From: Mesobacillus jeotgali
GTDB taxonomy: Bacteria; Bacillota; Bacilli; Bacillales; Cytobacillaceae
Reading direction: 5' to 3'
Assembly (NCBI RefSeq): GCF_014856545.2
Contig: NZ_CP109811.1
Span: 2,784,001 to 2,848,000 of the forward strand
Length of the DNA: 64,000 nucleotides
Shown here piece by piece: positions 32,637 to 42,428 of this stretch; the first letter of the stretch is position 1, and every line of letters begins with the position of its first letter. The notes under the pieces were generated by a model. The model was not told the origin of the DNA. It ran no database searches and saw only the letters and a list, made by a program, of their open reading frames with translations. Made by a program: the position numbers and the translations under genes.

Positions 32637-33758
32637 TTATCCTCTCACCGGTGATATAAGGTGGAGGTGACGTTTGTTGCTGTTTGGTTTTATCAATATC
32701 GGCCTCATTGATCCTGAGTAATTCAACGTAACTTCTTCTTCCGTAAAAGCTTTTAACGCCTCGATTAAAAAGATGCTGTTCAACGATAGTGATAATTCCT
32801 TTTCACCATATACATCAATGATTTGCTGAGTTTCTTCAATTTTGCCTAAATCCGGGGAATAGGAGGTAATCTTAAGGGTGCTTCCATTTATTAATTCCAA
32901 TTTCACATTGTTGTTCCTTGATTCCCGATTAAATAAACTGGCGCGGTCGATTCCTTTTAATAACTTGGAGGTTTGAACAGTAATCATTGTCTTTGGATGT
33001 GCTGGAATGAGACTGTTAAGATTAGGATAGTTTCCTTCAATTAATCTTGTGTACATTGCAAGGTTAAGAGTTTTGAACACGAGATGATTTCCACAAATAT
33101 ATACAGTTATCAAATCCTTGGAACTGTTGAATAGTCTCATGAATTCTTTAACTGATGCTAGCGGTATTATATAGGATCCTTCGATATCAATTTCAATTTC
33201 GCTTTCCCTCATCGCTAATCTGTGAGAATTGGTGGCTGCGCATATGATTTTGTTCTCCTGTAAAGTGACCAGCAATCCGGTCAGAACTGGCCGGTTATCA
33301 ATTGACGAAGCAGCAAACGCCGTTTGGCTTATCATTTCATTTAAAAGGGGGCCAGGTATTTGCACACCCTTACCAAGATCCAGGACTGGAGTGTTAGGAT
33401 ATGCCTCAACGTCAAAACTGCTCAACACGACAGAGATTTCCTCAGTCTTGATTGATAGTTTATGCTGACCAATTAACTCAACCGTCAGTTCTCCAGGGAG
33501 CTTTTTCACCAATTCAACTAAATATTTGGCAGGAACCACAACGCTTCCTGTTTCATAAACAGTCAACTGCCCTTTAGCCTCGAGCGGGATTGTTTTTTCA
33601 ACAAAAAACAAATGATTGCTGACGATAAGAGTCACCCCTTCAGAATGAGCTGTCATTTTTATCCCGTTCATGATTTGCGGCTCCGCTTTAGCTGATATAC
33701 TCCTGCTTAATTCGGATAATACTTCATAAAAACTGCTTCTATCAATTTTAAATTTCAT
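32637..33758 (-). CDS. DNA polymerase III beta-clamp paralog (DnaN-like)
   Basis: 373 aa, full clamp length with three repeats. Segments such as MKFKIDRSSFYEVLSELSRS, GSVVVPAKYLVELVKKLPGE, ATNSHRLAMRE and a C-terminal HLHLISPVRG (canonical clamps end near LILPVR) place it in the DnaN family. The context (methyltransferases, no dnaA or recF) and divergent sequence show it is not the chromosomal dnaN but an extra copy. It may load on DNA for repair polymerases or modulate replication; this is inference. Confidence 0.88.
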   Translation of the reverse strand: MKFKIDRSSFYEVLSELSRSISAKAEPQIMNGIKMTAHSEGVTLIVSNHLFFVEKTIPLEAKGQLTVYETGSVVVPAKYLVELVKKLPGELTVELIGQHKLSIKTEEISVVLSSFDVEAYPNTPVLDLGKGVQIPGPLLNEMISQTAFAASSIDNRPVLTGLLVTLQENKIICAATNSHRLAMRESEIEIDIEGSYIIPLASVKEFMRLFNSSKDLITVYICGNHLVFKTLNLAMYTRLIEGNYPNLNSLIPAHPKTMITVQTSKLLKGIDRASLFNRESRNNNVKLELINGSTLKITSYSPDLGKIEETQQIIDVYGEKELSLSLNSIFLIEALKAFTEEEVTLNYSGSMRPILIKPNSNKRHLHLISPVRG

Positions 33759-33830
33759 GACCTTTTTCCCTTCATTTCACCTATATTAATTAATTCGACA
33801 AAATTATGGAAAATCCTTGTAAAAATAGAA

Positions 33831-33866
33831 AAAAAGCGACCTTCTTTTCCAGAAGAATCGCTTAAT
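33831..33866 (-). terminator. Terminator of the TehB-like methyltransferase gene
   Basis: GCGA..CTTCT/AGAAG..TCGC hairpin with A and T runs, just past the stop at 33877. Confidence 0.7.
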
Positions 33867-33876
33867 ATACAAAGCT

Positions 33877-34473
33877 TTATTTTTCGATTATTGCCTGGAT
33901 TACATGCCCTACTCCGGTATGCAATTGACCTTCAACTCGTTCCTGTTCTCCGTAAAAGAAATGCATGACTTTAAACCCTTTAACCCATTTTAAAAGGTCT
34001 TTTGGATCGTATAGCATATCTAATGTTTTGGGCCCGCCTGTTCCATATTGTATCTGGTCCTCTGAATAAACTTCAAGCATGACTATGCCTCCAGATTTGA
34101 CAGCCGATACCAATTTGTCGAATACCGATTTTTGGTCCTGCTTGGAAAAATGGCCAAAAACCATGATGGCTGCATCGAATTCCTCAACTGGTACCTCGTC
34201 TTGGATTAAATCTTTTTGTTCTGTTTTGATATCTACTCCATAACGATGAGCCAGTGCTTCAGTTTTTTTCAAGCCATTCTGCGCATAATCATATGCTGTT
34301 ACTTCAAGACCTTGTCTTGCTAGGTAAACAGCATTCCTGCCTTCACCTTCAGCAAAGCATACAACTTTACTTCCCTTCTCCAGCCTATTTGCCTGTGATT
34401 TTATAAAAAGGTTCGGCTCTTCCCCATAAACATACTGCTCAGAGCCAAATCGTTCATTCCACGGATTTCCCAT
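33877..34473 (-). CDS. TehB-like SAM-dependent methyltransferase
   Basis: 198 aa. It begins NPWNERFGSEQYVYGEEPN, typical of the TehB/YeaT-type group. Motif I VVCFAEGEGRNAVYLARQG, post-I EVTAYDYAQNGL, then FDAAIMVFGHF. Detoxification of tellurite or selenium compounds is known for some relatives; no direct evidence here, though selenium genes lie close by. The start has AGGAAGGAGTGAGCGT. Confidence 0.85.
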   Translation of the reverse strand: MGNPWNERFGSEQYVYGEEPNLFIKSQANRLEKGSKVVCFAEGEGRNAVYLARQGLEVTAYDYAQNGLKKTEALAHRYGVDIKTEQKDLIQDEVPVEEFDAAIMVFGHFSKQDQKSVFDKLVSAVKSGGIVMLEVYSEDQIQYGTGGPKTLDMLYDPKDLLKWVKGFKVMHFFYGEQERVEGQLHTGVGHVIQAIIEK

Positions 34474-34582
34474 ACGCTCACTCCTTCCTGATTATTATAC
34501 CCAATACCCTTTTTTTAGTATGATTAAAGAACATAAGGCTAACCTATTTTTTAATGGGTAAGAAAAGAAAAGGAGGTGGATT

Positions 34583-34915
34583 ATGTTGAAAGAATTAATG
34601 TCAATGGACGAAGTTAAAAGCTTGATTAATGATAACGAATTAAGTTTCATTTATGTATTGACCGATAGCTGAAGTGTCTGTCACGGTCTGCTTCCTCAGG
34701 TTGAGGAAGTGATGAAAGATTTCCCTAAAATCGAAACCGGTCTGGTCAATGCTGGTAAGGTCGAAGAAATAGCAGGTTTCCTGATGGCCTTTACCGTTCC
34801 CGTGCTCGTACTCTATGCAGATGGGCGAGAATATTTAAGGGAAGCCAGATTTGTCCAGGTTGAAAAGCTTAGGGAAGATCTCAACAGAATTTACGATGGT
34901 TTTTACGGTGAATGA
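34583..34915 (+). CDS. Thioredoxin-like selenoprotein (UxxC active site)
   Basis: 110 aa if the UGA at 34670-34672 is selenocysteine. The ATG at 34583 follows AAAAGGAGGTGGATT. Before the UGA: FIYVLTDS; after it SVCHGLLPQVEEVM, so the active site is U-S-V-C in the place of the thioredoxin CxxC. The cis-proline loop is in FTVPVLVLYADG. A perfect SECIS hairpin follows the UGA. Without Sec decoding, translation would give a 29-aa peptide, and a start at 34709 would miss the active site. Likely a thiol-disulfide or peroxide redox protein. Confidence 0.88.
34673..34710 (+). promoter_or_regulatory. Bacterial SECIS element of the thioredoxin-like selenoprotein
   Basis: CTTCCTCA/TGAGGAAG, eight perfect base pairs (34691-34698 with 34702-34709), closing a GGT loop. 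The loop starts 27 bases after the UGA. The E. coli fdhF SECIS also presents a GGUC loop at nearly the same spacing, so this is a convincing SelB target. Confidence 0.85.
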
Positions 34916-34916
34916 G

Positions 34917-34944
34917 GAGGAGCTTGGGCAAAACCAAGCTCTTT
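34917..34944. terminator. Bidirectional terminator
   Basis: GAGCTTGG/CCAAGCTC hairpin with a six-base loop and TTTTTC tail between the thioredoxin-like gene and the convergent lipoprotein gene. Confidence 0.85.
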
Positions 34945-34945
34945 T

Positions 34946-35527
34946 TCATTCTTCCGGGCTTAGGTGATTTTCGTATATTAATGTTCCTTGTGATGAATAT
35001 GCAGAGATTTTAGTTGCAAGGCTTTGGGCATTTTCAACATCCGATTGGTGGTACCAGTATTTCCTGTTATTGCTTGTTATAATTTCGGCATTATACTTGC
35101 CATTGTTAACCTCTAGAATTATCTTCTCAATTTCCGGCTGAAAGATTTCTCCAATAAACACGGTTCTATATGTATTATCCCCATATTGGGAATACACTCC
35201 CCGTAACCATGTTGATGCTCCCAAGGAAATAGGATCGGTGGGGCCGGAAGCAGAATGTTCAAAACCTGAAGCTCCCCGGTATTGCCAGCCTTTATCTTCT
35301 TTAACATACAGAATGACACCGTACCCATTGATACTTTCGTATATAGAAAAAGCATCTTTATTATTCGTCTTCTCAGAAAAAATAATATTGTCTGTTGCAA
35401 TTCCACTATCCAAAGCCGCCTGTTCAATCGTCTTCTGATCCTGATCATTAACATCTGCCTGTTCTTTATTACAGCCAGCAATCAAAACACTGGTTGTAAA
35501 AATTACTGTCAAAACTGTTTTATTCAA
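34946..35527 (-). CDS. Putative lipoprotein, 193 aa
   Basis: Signal peptide with lipobox LIAGC (Cys at about residue 19), so it is probably lipid-anchored outside the membrane. The mature part is mixed alpha/beta (TIEQAALDSGIATDNIIFSE, YGVILYVKEDKGWQYRG) and has no further Cys. No enzyme motif. Monocistronic. Confidence 0.75.
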   Translation of the reverse strand: MNKTVLTVIFTTSVLIAGCNKEQADVNDQDQKTIEQAALDSGIATDNIIFSEKTNNKDAFSIYESINGYGVILYVKEDKGWQYRGASGFEHSASGPTDPISLGASTWLRGVYSQYGDNTYRTVFIGEIFQPEIEKIILEVNNGKYNAEIITSNNRKYWYHQSDVENAQSLATKISAYSSQGTLIYENHLSPEE

Positions 35528-35707
35528 AAGAAATCACCCTTTCACCTATACTGTAACATACGTATTCATCACGAAAGATGGATATAATGCATTAAAATTG
35601 ACTGAATTTTATACCTTGTATAAATTTCCATTTAGATTAGGGTATGAATACCTTTCCATAAAGCAAAATAATGAAAGGATCGACTTCCTTTCATAAGGAG
35701 ACAAAAC

Positions 35708-36247
35708 ATGAATATAGAAACGATAAGGAGTGCAATCATGGGTATATTAAGCGGGAATCCTAAAGACGAACCAATGCATTATGGTGAGGTATATGGCACG
35801 TGGAGCCATTTATCCGTCAATCACGGACTAATTGCAGCTTACCAGACATTTATCAATCATATTGGTGATGAGGATCTGAAAAAGCTTGTTCAAGAAGCCA
35901 TTGAAGCAATGCAGGAAGAAAACAAGCAGGTTGAAGAATTGCTTAAGTCAAACGGGATTGGTCTTCCTCCCTCACTTCCTGAACGCCCGGTTGCCCACCT
36001 GGAAGATATTCCACCGGGAGCAAGATTCAGTGACCCTGAAATTGCCGCTGCAGTTTCGAAGGACGTTGCGGAAGGCTTAGTAGCTGCCAGCACGATGATT
36101 GGTCAAGCCATCAGGGAGGACATTGGATTAATGTATGGACAGTTCCATATGGCCAAAGCACAATTCGGAGCTAAGATGCTTAAACTGAATAAAACAAAAG
36201 GATGGTTAATTCCTCCTCCATTACAAGTTAAGTCCACGGAGAGTTAA
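35708..36247 (+). CDS. DUF3231-family protein
   Basis: 179 aa, mostly helical, like one half of the ferritin-like DUF3231 proteins of Bacillaceae (which are usually two repeats of this size): YGTWSHLSVNHGLIAAYQTF and SKDVAEGLVAASTMIGQAIR. The ATG at 35708 follows TAAGGAGACAAAAC. Function unknown. Confidence 0.75.
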   Translation: MNIETIRSAIMGILSGNPKDEPMHYGEVYGTWSHLSVNHGLIAAYQTFINHIGDEDLKKLVQEAIEAMQEENKQVEELLKSNGIGLPPSLPERPVAHLEDIPPGARFSDPEIAAAVSKDVAEGLVAASTMIGQAIREDIGLMYGQFHMAKAQFGAKMLKLNKTKGWLIPPPLQVKSTES

Positions 36248-36269
36248 ATAATAATATTATGTAAACTTT

Positions 36270-36312
36270 ACAAAAACAGCAGATCCTCCCAGAGGACTGC
36301 TGTTTTTGATTG
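36270..36312 (+). terminator. Terminator of the DUF3231 gene
   Basis: AAAAACAGCAG..CTC/GAG..CTGCTGTTTTT stem ending in a T run. Confidence 0.85.
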
Positions 36313-36353
36313 ATTATTTATTGTACATGGTGATTTGCCCTGAAAATTGGTTA

Positions 36354-36690
36354 GGGTCGGACAAAATCTCGCTATTCACCTTCTACCTTAACCCAAGTAG
36401 GCCCAGGTTCAGACAACTTTCCGTTGTTTTCCCTCAAAGTTGTCTGAAGTTGACACAAGTTCGGACAACTTTCCGTTGATTTCCCTCAAAGTTGTCTGAA
36501 GTTGACCCTAGTTCGGACAACTTTCCGTTGATTTCCTACAAAGTTGTCTGAAGTTGATACTGGTTCAGACATAATCATGCGGATCTCCTTCGATTTTGTC
36601 CGAAGTTGACCGCGGTTCAGACATAATCACGAGGATCTCCTTCAATTTTGTCTGAAGTTAATCTGGGTTCGGTTTAATCATTAAATAGCG
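36354..36690. repeat. 52-bp tandem repeat array of hairpin units
   Basis: Units begin at 36355 (degenerate), 36407, 36459, 36511, 36563, 36615 and 36667 (partial), exactly 52 bases apart. Each full unit has inverted arms TTC(A/G)GACAACTTT and AAAGTTGTCTGAA around a 15-base spacer. In units 4-5 the left arm changes to CAGACATAATCA and the right arm to TTTGTC(C/T)GAA. It lies between the DUF3231 terminator and the end of selB, with no gene in it. It is not a CRISPR: units are directly adjacent with no unique spacers. Confidence 0.8.
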
Positions 36691-36737
36691 GGTGGAATAA
36701 ATATTCCATACCACAATCGATGTGAACTCATCTTTTA

Positions 36738-38621
36738 CTATTTCCGCCAAATCCTCTTGTTCTCCACTCTTCTTGTGTATCCGAGTGCATCAAGTCGCTC
36801 AAGGAAAGGAATCATGTATTTCCGCGATAACTCCACTGCTTCTTTAGCCTGGGCTACATCAAACTCATCCCCTGTATGGTTTCTTAGTCTTTCAACCGCA
36901 TCCGCAAAATGAGCTCCGTACCAGGCATATTGATCATCAATCAAGACAATCTCTCCCTGGTCTTCAAGGAATCGTTTCAACTCAGCCGAAATGGAATCGG
37001 GGATGCCGGCATTTTTTATATAATCATTCAAATAAGCAACCTTCAGTCCATCCTTCTTAAGCTCGTTAAGCATATTCTCTGTTCGCTTTACCCAGTTTTT
37101 CGGGACATGAGGAGCAAAGCTTGCCAGGTAAATATACTGTTCTTTCCTGAAAAATAAGCCCTTTTTGATGCCATTATCGATAATGAATTCGAGCAAAGTT
37201 TTCGAGAAAGTTTTTTGCAGTGACTGAAGCAGTTCAGCTTTGTTCATCCCGGTTCTCATAGGGTTTTCCTGGTGGTAATCTTCCAGCCGGTCCTTGATAT
37301 CCTCTTCAATGAGTTCGACAACTGAGACAAGGGCATATTCCTTATTCGAAATCCGGACAAACTGTTCATCGTTCAGATTGGCTAAAATCGCTCCTTCATC
37401 CAGAGCTGTCCGCTTAATCAGTTCTTCGACAGATAAACTTTTTGCTTCATATAAAGCGGCATTAATTCGTTCAATTGGTGTACCTGCCTTCTTTTTCTCC
37501 AGCTCTTCTATTGTCTGCTGTCCAAATCGATATTTATTTCCACGCGGGTCAATTACCCACCCGCCGCCAATCGTTTCCTGAGGACTTGGCCGGCGGACAA
37601 TGAACCGGTCTCCGCGCTTCGTGACAATTTTTTCATCCAGACGCAGCTGACAAAGGATTTCCCCATTGTCTTCTTTTAATTCATTTCGGTCAAAAAAGAC
37701 AATCCGACCCATTACTTCGACGGTACCGATATGACACTTAATTGGCGTCCTTTGTTTAACCAAATGCTCGAGGTCCTCGACCACTCTTATAGCGACATCA
37801 ATTGTATTCGTTACAATAAAATGTTCAGAGGAAACAAGGACTTCCCCGCGTTCTAGATCGTCACGTGAAACCCCCGATAGATTGATGGCTGCCCTCTGGC
37901 CGGCGAAAGCTGTTTTTGCTGGCTGATGATGCACCTGTAGCTGACGTGCCCTCACTTCAATTCCAGACGGAAGGACTTTTAGCAGCTGGCCCTCTTCGAC
38001 TGTCCCTTCGTATACAGTACCTCGGACGACCGTACCTTGTCCCTTAACTGTAAATACCTGGTCAATTGGCAGTCGGAAGGCACCCTTGGCATCACGCATC
38101 TCTTGCTCTTTCAGCGTTTCTATAATCAATTCTTTTAATTCATGGATTCCTTTTTTGGATAGACTATCGACCATCATGAAAGGCGCATCCTCAAAGACTG
38201 TCCCTTCTAGTTCACCAAGGATATCATCTTTCACAAGTTCCACGAACTCTTCTTCAACCCGGTCAATTTTTGTAATCGCAATAATACCTGAACGGATTCC
38301 GAGGAATCCAAGAATATCGAGGTGTTCCCGTGTTTGTGGCATGACACCTTCATCCGCAGCAACTACCAGTACTACAAGGTCAATTCCAGCAACGCCGGCA
38401 ATCATCTGGCGGATGAAGCGCTCATGTCCCGGCACATCCACAACGGAAATTTGCAGATCCTCATCCTCATATAATGGCGCAAAGCCAAGTTCAATTGAAA
38501 TTTGACGTTCCTTTTCTTCTTTCAGCCGGTCAGTATCCACGTTCGTTAGCGCCTTGGTCAGCGACGTTTTCCCATGGTCAATATGACCTGCCATCCCAAT
38601 GGTAAAATACCTCTTGCTCAA
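36738..38621 (-). CDS. selB: Selenocysteine-specific translation elongation factor SelB
   Basis: 627 aa. GTPase domain with G1 GHIDHGKTSL, G3 DVPGHE and G4 TKID, EF-Tu-like domains 2-3 (FTVKGQGTVVRGT), and a long C-terminal winged-helix region that in this family grips the SECIS hairpin. SelB delivers Sec-tRNA to UGA codons. The ATG follows AAGAAGGTGTAAGCAT. Its presence supports the two UGA-containing genes at 28733 and 34583. selA and selC are not beside it. Confidence 0.95.
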   Translation of the reverse strand: MSKRYFTIGMAGHIDHGKTSLTKALTNVDTDRLKEEKERQISIELGFAPLYEDEDLQISVVDVPGHERFIRQMIAGVAGIDLVVLVVAADEGVMPQTREHLDILGFLGIRSGIIAITKIDRVEEEFVELVKDDILGELEGTVFEDAPFMMVDSLSKKGIHELKELIIETLKEQEMRDAKGAFRLPIDQVFTVKGQGTVVRGTVYEGTVEEGQLLKVLPSGIEVRARQLQVHHQPAKTAFAGQRAAINLSGVSRDDLERGEVLVSSEHFIVTNTIDVAIRVVEDLEHLVKQRTPIKCHIGTVEVMGRIVFFDRNELKEDNGEILCQLRLDEKIVTKRGDRFIVRRPSPQETIGGGWVIDPRGNKYRFGQQTIEELEKKKAGTPIERINAALYEAKSLSVEELIKRTALDEGAILANLNDEQFVRISNKEYALVSVVELIEEDIKDRLEDYHQENPMRTGMNKAELLQSLQKTFSKTLLEFIIDNGIKKGLFFRKEQYIYLASFAPHVPKNWVKRTENMLNELKKDGLKVAYLNDYIKNAGIPDSISAELKRFLEDQGEIVLIDDQYAWYGAHFADAVERLRNHTGDEFDVAQAKEAVELSRKYMIPFLERLDALGYTRRVENKRIWRK

Positions 38622-38826
38622 ATGCTTACACCTTCTTTTGATATGTATAAAATAACTCTAACTTTAAAAGCCAAATAGTTCAAGCAACGAAAATCAGACA
38701 GTTATTTTTCTGCCTATTCGTGCTAAAAAATTAAGAACATCTCAATGTCCAAGGTTTCCGCCCTGTCCATATCAAATTTCCATTCATATATTAATAAGAC
38801 GAAATAATTTTCAGGGAGTGTTTAAA

Positions 38827-39051
38827 TTGAGTGACAATCAACAAAAGCCAAACCCGATTCCAAGTAGTCTTGTTGACCTGTTTGTAACAGACATCCTGCA
38901 GAAAAATGGCATTAGCAAGAAGGATATAAAGGATAAGATTACGGATGACAAGAAGATGGCCATCAAAGAATTAGTTGAAGACTTAAGCAAGCAAGTGGAG
39001 TCATTCGTCAATGGAAACAGCAAGCCTAATAAAGATTCAGAGAAAAAATAA
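38827..39051 (+). CDS. CotW-like spore coat protein
   Basis: 74 aa from the TTG at 38827 with CAGGGAGTG upstream. LVDLFVTDILQKNGISKKDI and KELVEDLSKQVESFVNG align by eye with the B. subtilis CotW core (Lx2-I/V-KxG-x-xKDx..LVxDL). It stands directly before two CotX-like genes, as cotW does before cotX in B. subtilis, which supports the call. Highly charged and Lys-rich. Confidence 0.65.
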   Translation: MSDNQQKPNPIPSSLVDLFVTDILQKNGISKKDIKDKITDDKKMAIKELVEDLSKQVESFVNGNSKPNKDSEKK

Positions 39052-39062
39052 TAGACTAACCC

Positions 39063-39095
39063 CCAGACACCCTATAAATGGGTGTCTATTTTTTC
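39063..39095 (+). terminator. Terminator after the CotW-like gene
   Basis: AGACACCC/GGGTGTCT hairpin followed by ATTTTTTC. Confidence 0.85.
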
Positions 39096-39185
39096 AAAAT
39101 GGGACTCTATTTAGGGTATATACACAAGCTATCCGGAGGTTTCATTAATAAGATATTCCATACTAGATTAAAAGGAGTGAAAGCA

Positions 39186-39620
39186 ATGTCAAACTATTAT
39201 CATGATCACCATAAACCGCACCATTCTGGTAAAAGCTGCAAGAAAAAAGCGGATGTGGAGCAGGAGGCAACCCAGTTGGAGTATACAGAGCAGGACTCTG
39301 ATGAATTAATTTGGGTTAAAGACTCTTGCAACATCAAGGTTCATACTACCGATACGCAAGCTGCGGTTTCCTTGCAGGTTGCCCTTCAGTTAGCTATCGC
39401 ATTAGTTATCAGCATCACAATTGGCGATTCTGATCAAGGCCAGTACGTCGCCCAGCAGCTTATTCAGGAAATGGGCACTGAACAGTCTAACACACAAAAA
39501 ATCATCATCAATAATTCCAAAGATGTCAACGTCACTACAACTGATACAGATGTAGCAGTCAATGTTCAGGCATTACTGCAGGTTCTGGTTGCCCTCGTTG
39601 CTGAATTGGACATTCTGTAA
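39186..39620 (+). CDS. CotX-family spore coat protein
   Basis: 144 aa from the ATG at 39186 after AAAAGGAGTGAAAGCA. Two internal CotX repeats: VHTTDTQAAVSLQVALQ and VTTTDTDVAVNVQALLQ, each with the TTDTxxAVxxQ core, separated by a hydrophobic segment. His/Lys-rich N-terminus. CotX-type proteins form the insoluble outer coat or crust and may be cross-linked. It is tandem with a second paralog. Confidence 0.88.
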   Translation: MSNYYHDHHKPHHSGKSCKKKADVEQEATQLEYTEQDSDELIWVKDSCNIKVHTTDTQAAVSLQVALQLAIALVISITIGDSDQGQYVAQQLIQEMGTEQSNTQKIIINNSKDVNVTTTDTDVAVNVQALLQVLVALVAELDIL

Positions 39621-39646
39621 TCTATTAAATCTTGAAAGAGGTGAAA

Positions 39647-40081
39647 ATGATGAGCAAGGAAAAAAAATGGAGAGCATTGGATCACTGTGATACTGGAAAG
39701 GGAAATGAAGCGGATGTGACGCAGGAAGCCGATCAAAAGATGGTCACAAAGCAACAGTCTTTTGAATGGATTATCATCAAAGATTCAGAATGCATTGATG
39801 TCCACACAACTGATACTCAGGCTGCTATCTCCCTTCAACTAGGACTCCAGGCTGCAATTGCTGCTGTCATTAGCATTGCGATTGGAGATTCTGAGAAAGG
39901 TAAAGCTGTCGTCAATGAAATCAAACAAGTGATCAAAACTAAACAGCGAAATACACAAAAAACCATTATTGAAGGATCAAAACATGTTGAGGTCAAGACA
40001 ACTGATACCGATATCGCCGTGAATATCCAGGCGCTCCTACAAATTCTGGTTACCCTGGTTGCCAAGCTGGATATTTTATAA
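39647..40081 (+). CDS. CotX-family spore coat protein, tandem paralog
   Basis: About 144 aa; two adjacent ATGs (39647 and 39650) follow AAAGAGGTGAAA. The same two-repeat plan as the upstream gene: VHTTDTQAAISLQLGLQ and VKTTDTDIAVNIQALLQ, ending in LVAKLDIL (upstream copy LVAELDIL). The N-terminus differs, while the C-terminal halves are very similar, indicating a local duplication. Expected in the mother cell under late sporulation control. Confidence 0.87.
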   Translation: MMSKEKKWRALDHCDTGKGNEADVTQEADQKMVTKQQSFEWIIIKDSECIDVHTTDTQAAISLQLGLQAAIAAVISIAIGDSEKGKAVVNEIKQVIKTKQRNTQKTIIEGSKHVEVKTTDTDIAVNIQALLQILVTLVAKLDIL

Positions 40082-40109
40082 TATCCGCTCATTTTTAACC
40101 AAAAAAAAA

Positions 40110-40146
40110 TCAGCCTGCAGACACTTAAAAAGTCTGCAGGCTGTTT
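40110..40146. terminator. Bidirectional terminator
   Basis: CAGCCTGCAGAC/GTCTGCAGGCTG, 12 perfect pairs, between the coat gene and the convergent hutG. Confidence 0.9.
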
Positions 40147-40156
40147 GATTTGTGTG

Positions 40157-42386
<2,230 letters not shown>

Positions 42387-42428
42387 TCAGTTCAATATAT
42401 TGTTTCAATCATTCCAAACACTGCCTAT

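Noticed and set aside
36354..36690. The regular repeat array as a CRISPR
   Set aside because: Units are directly adjacent with a 52-bp period, no unique spacers and no cas genes; the units diverge like simple tandem repeats.
38622..38826. tRNA-Sec or selA upstream of selB
   Set aside because: I looked for a long-arm tRNA with GGTTCGAATC-like T arm and for a PLP-type SelA frame; neither is present in this gap or in other gaps of the window.
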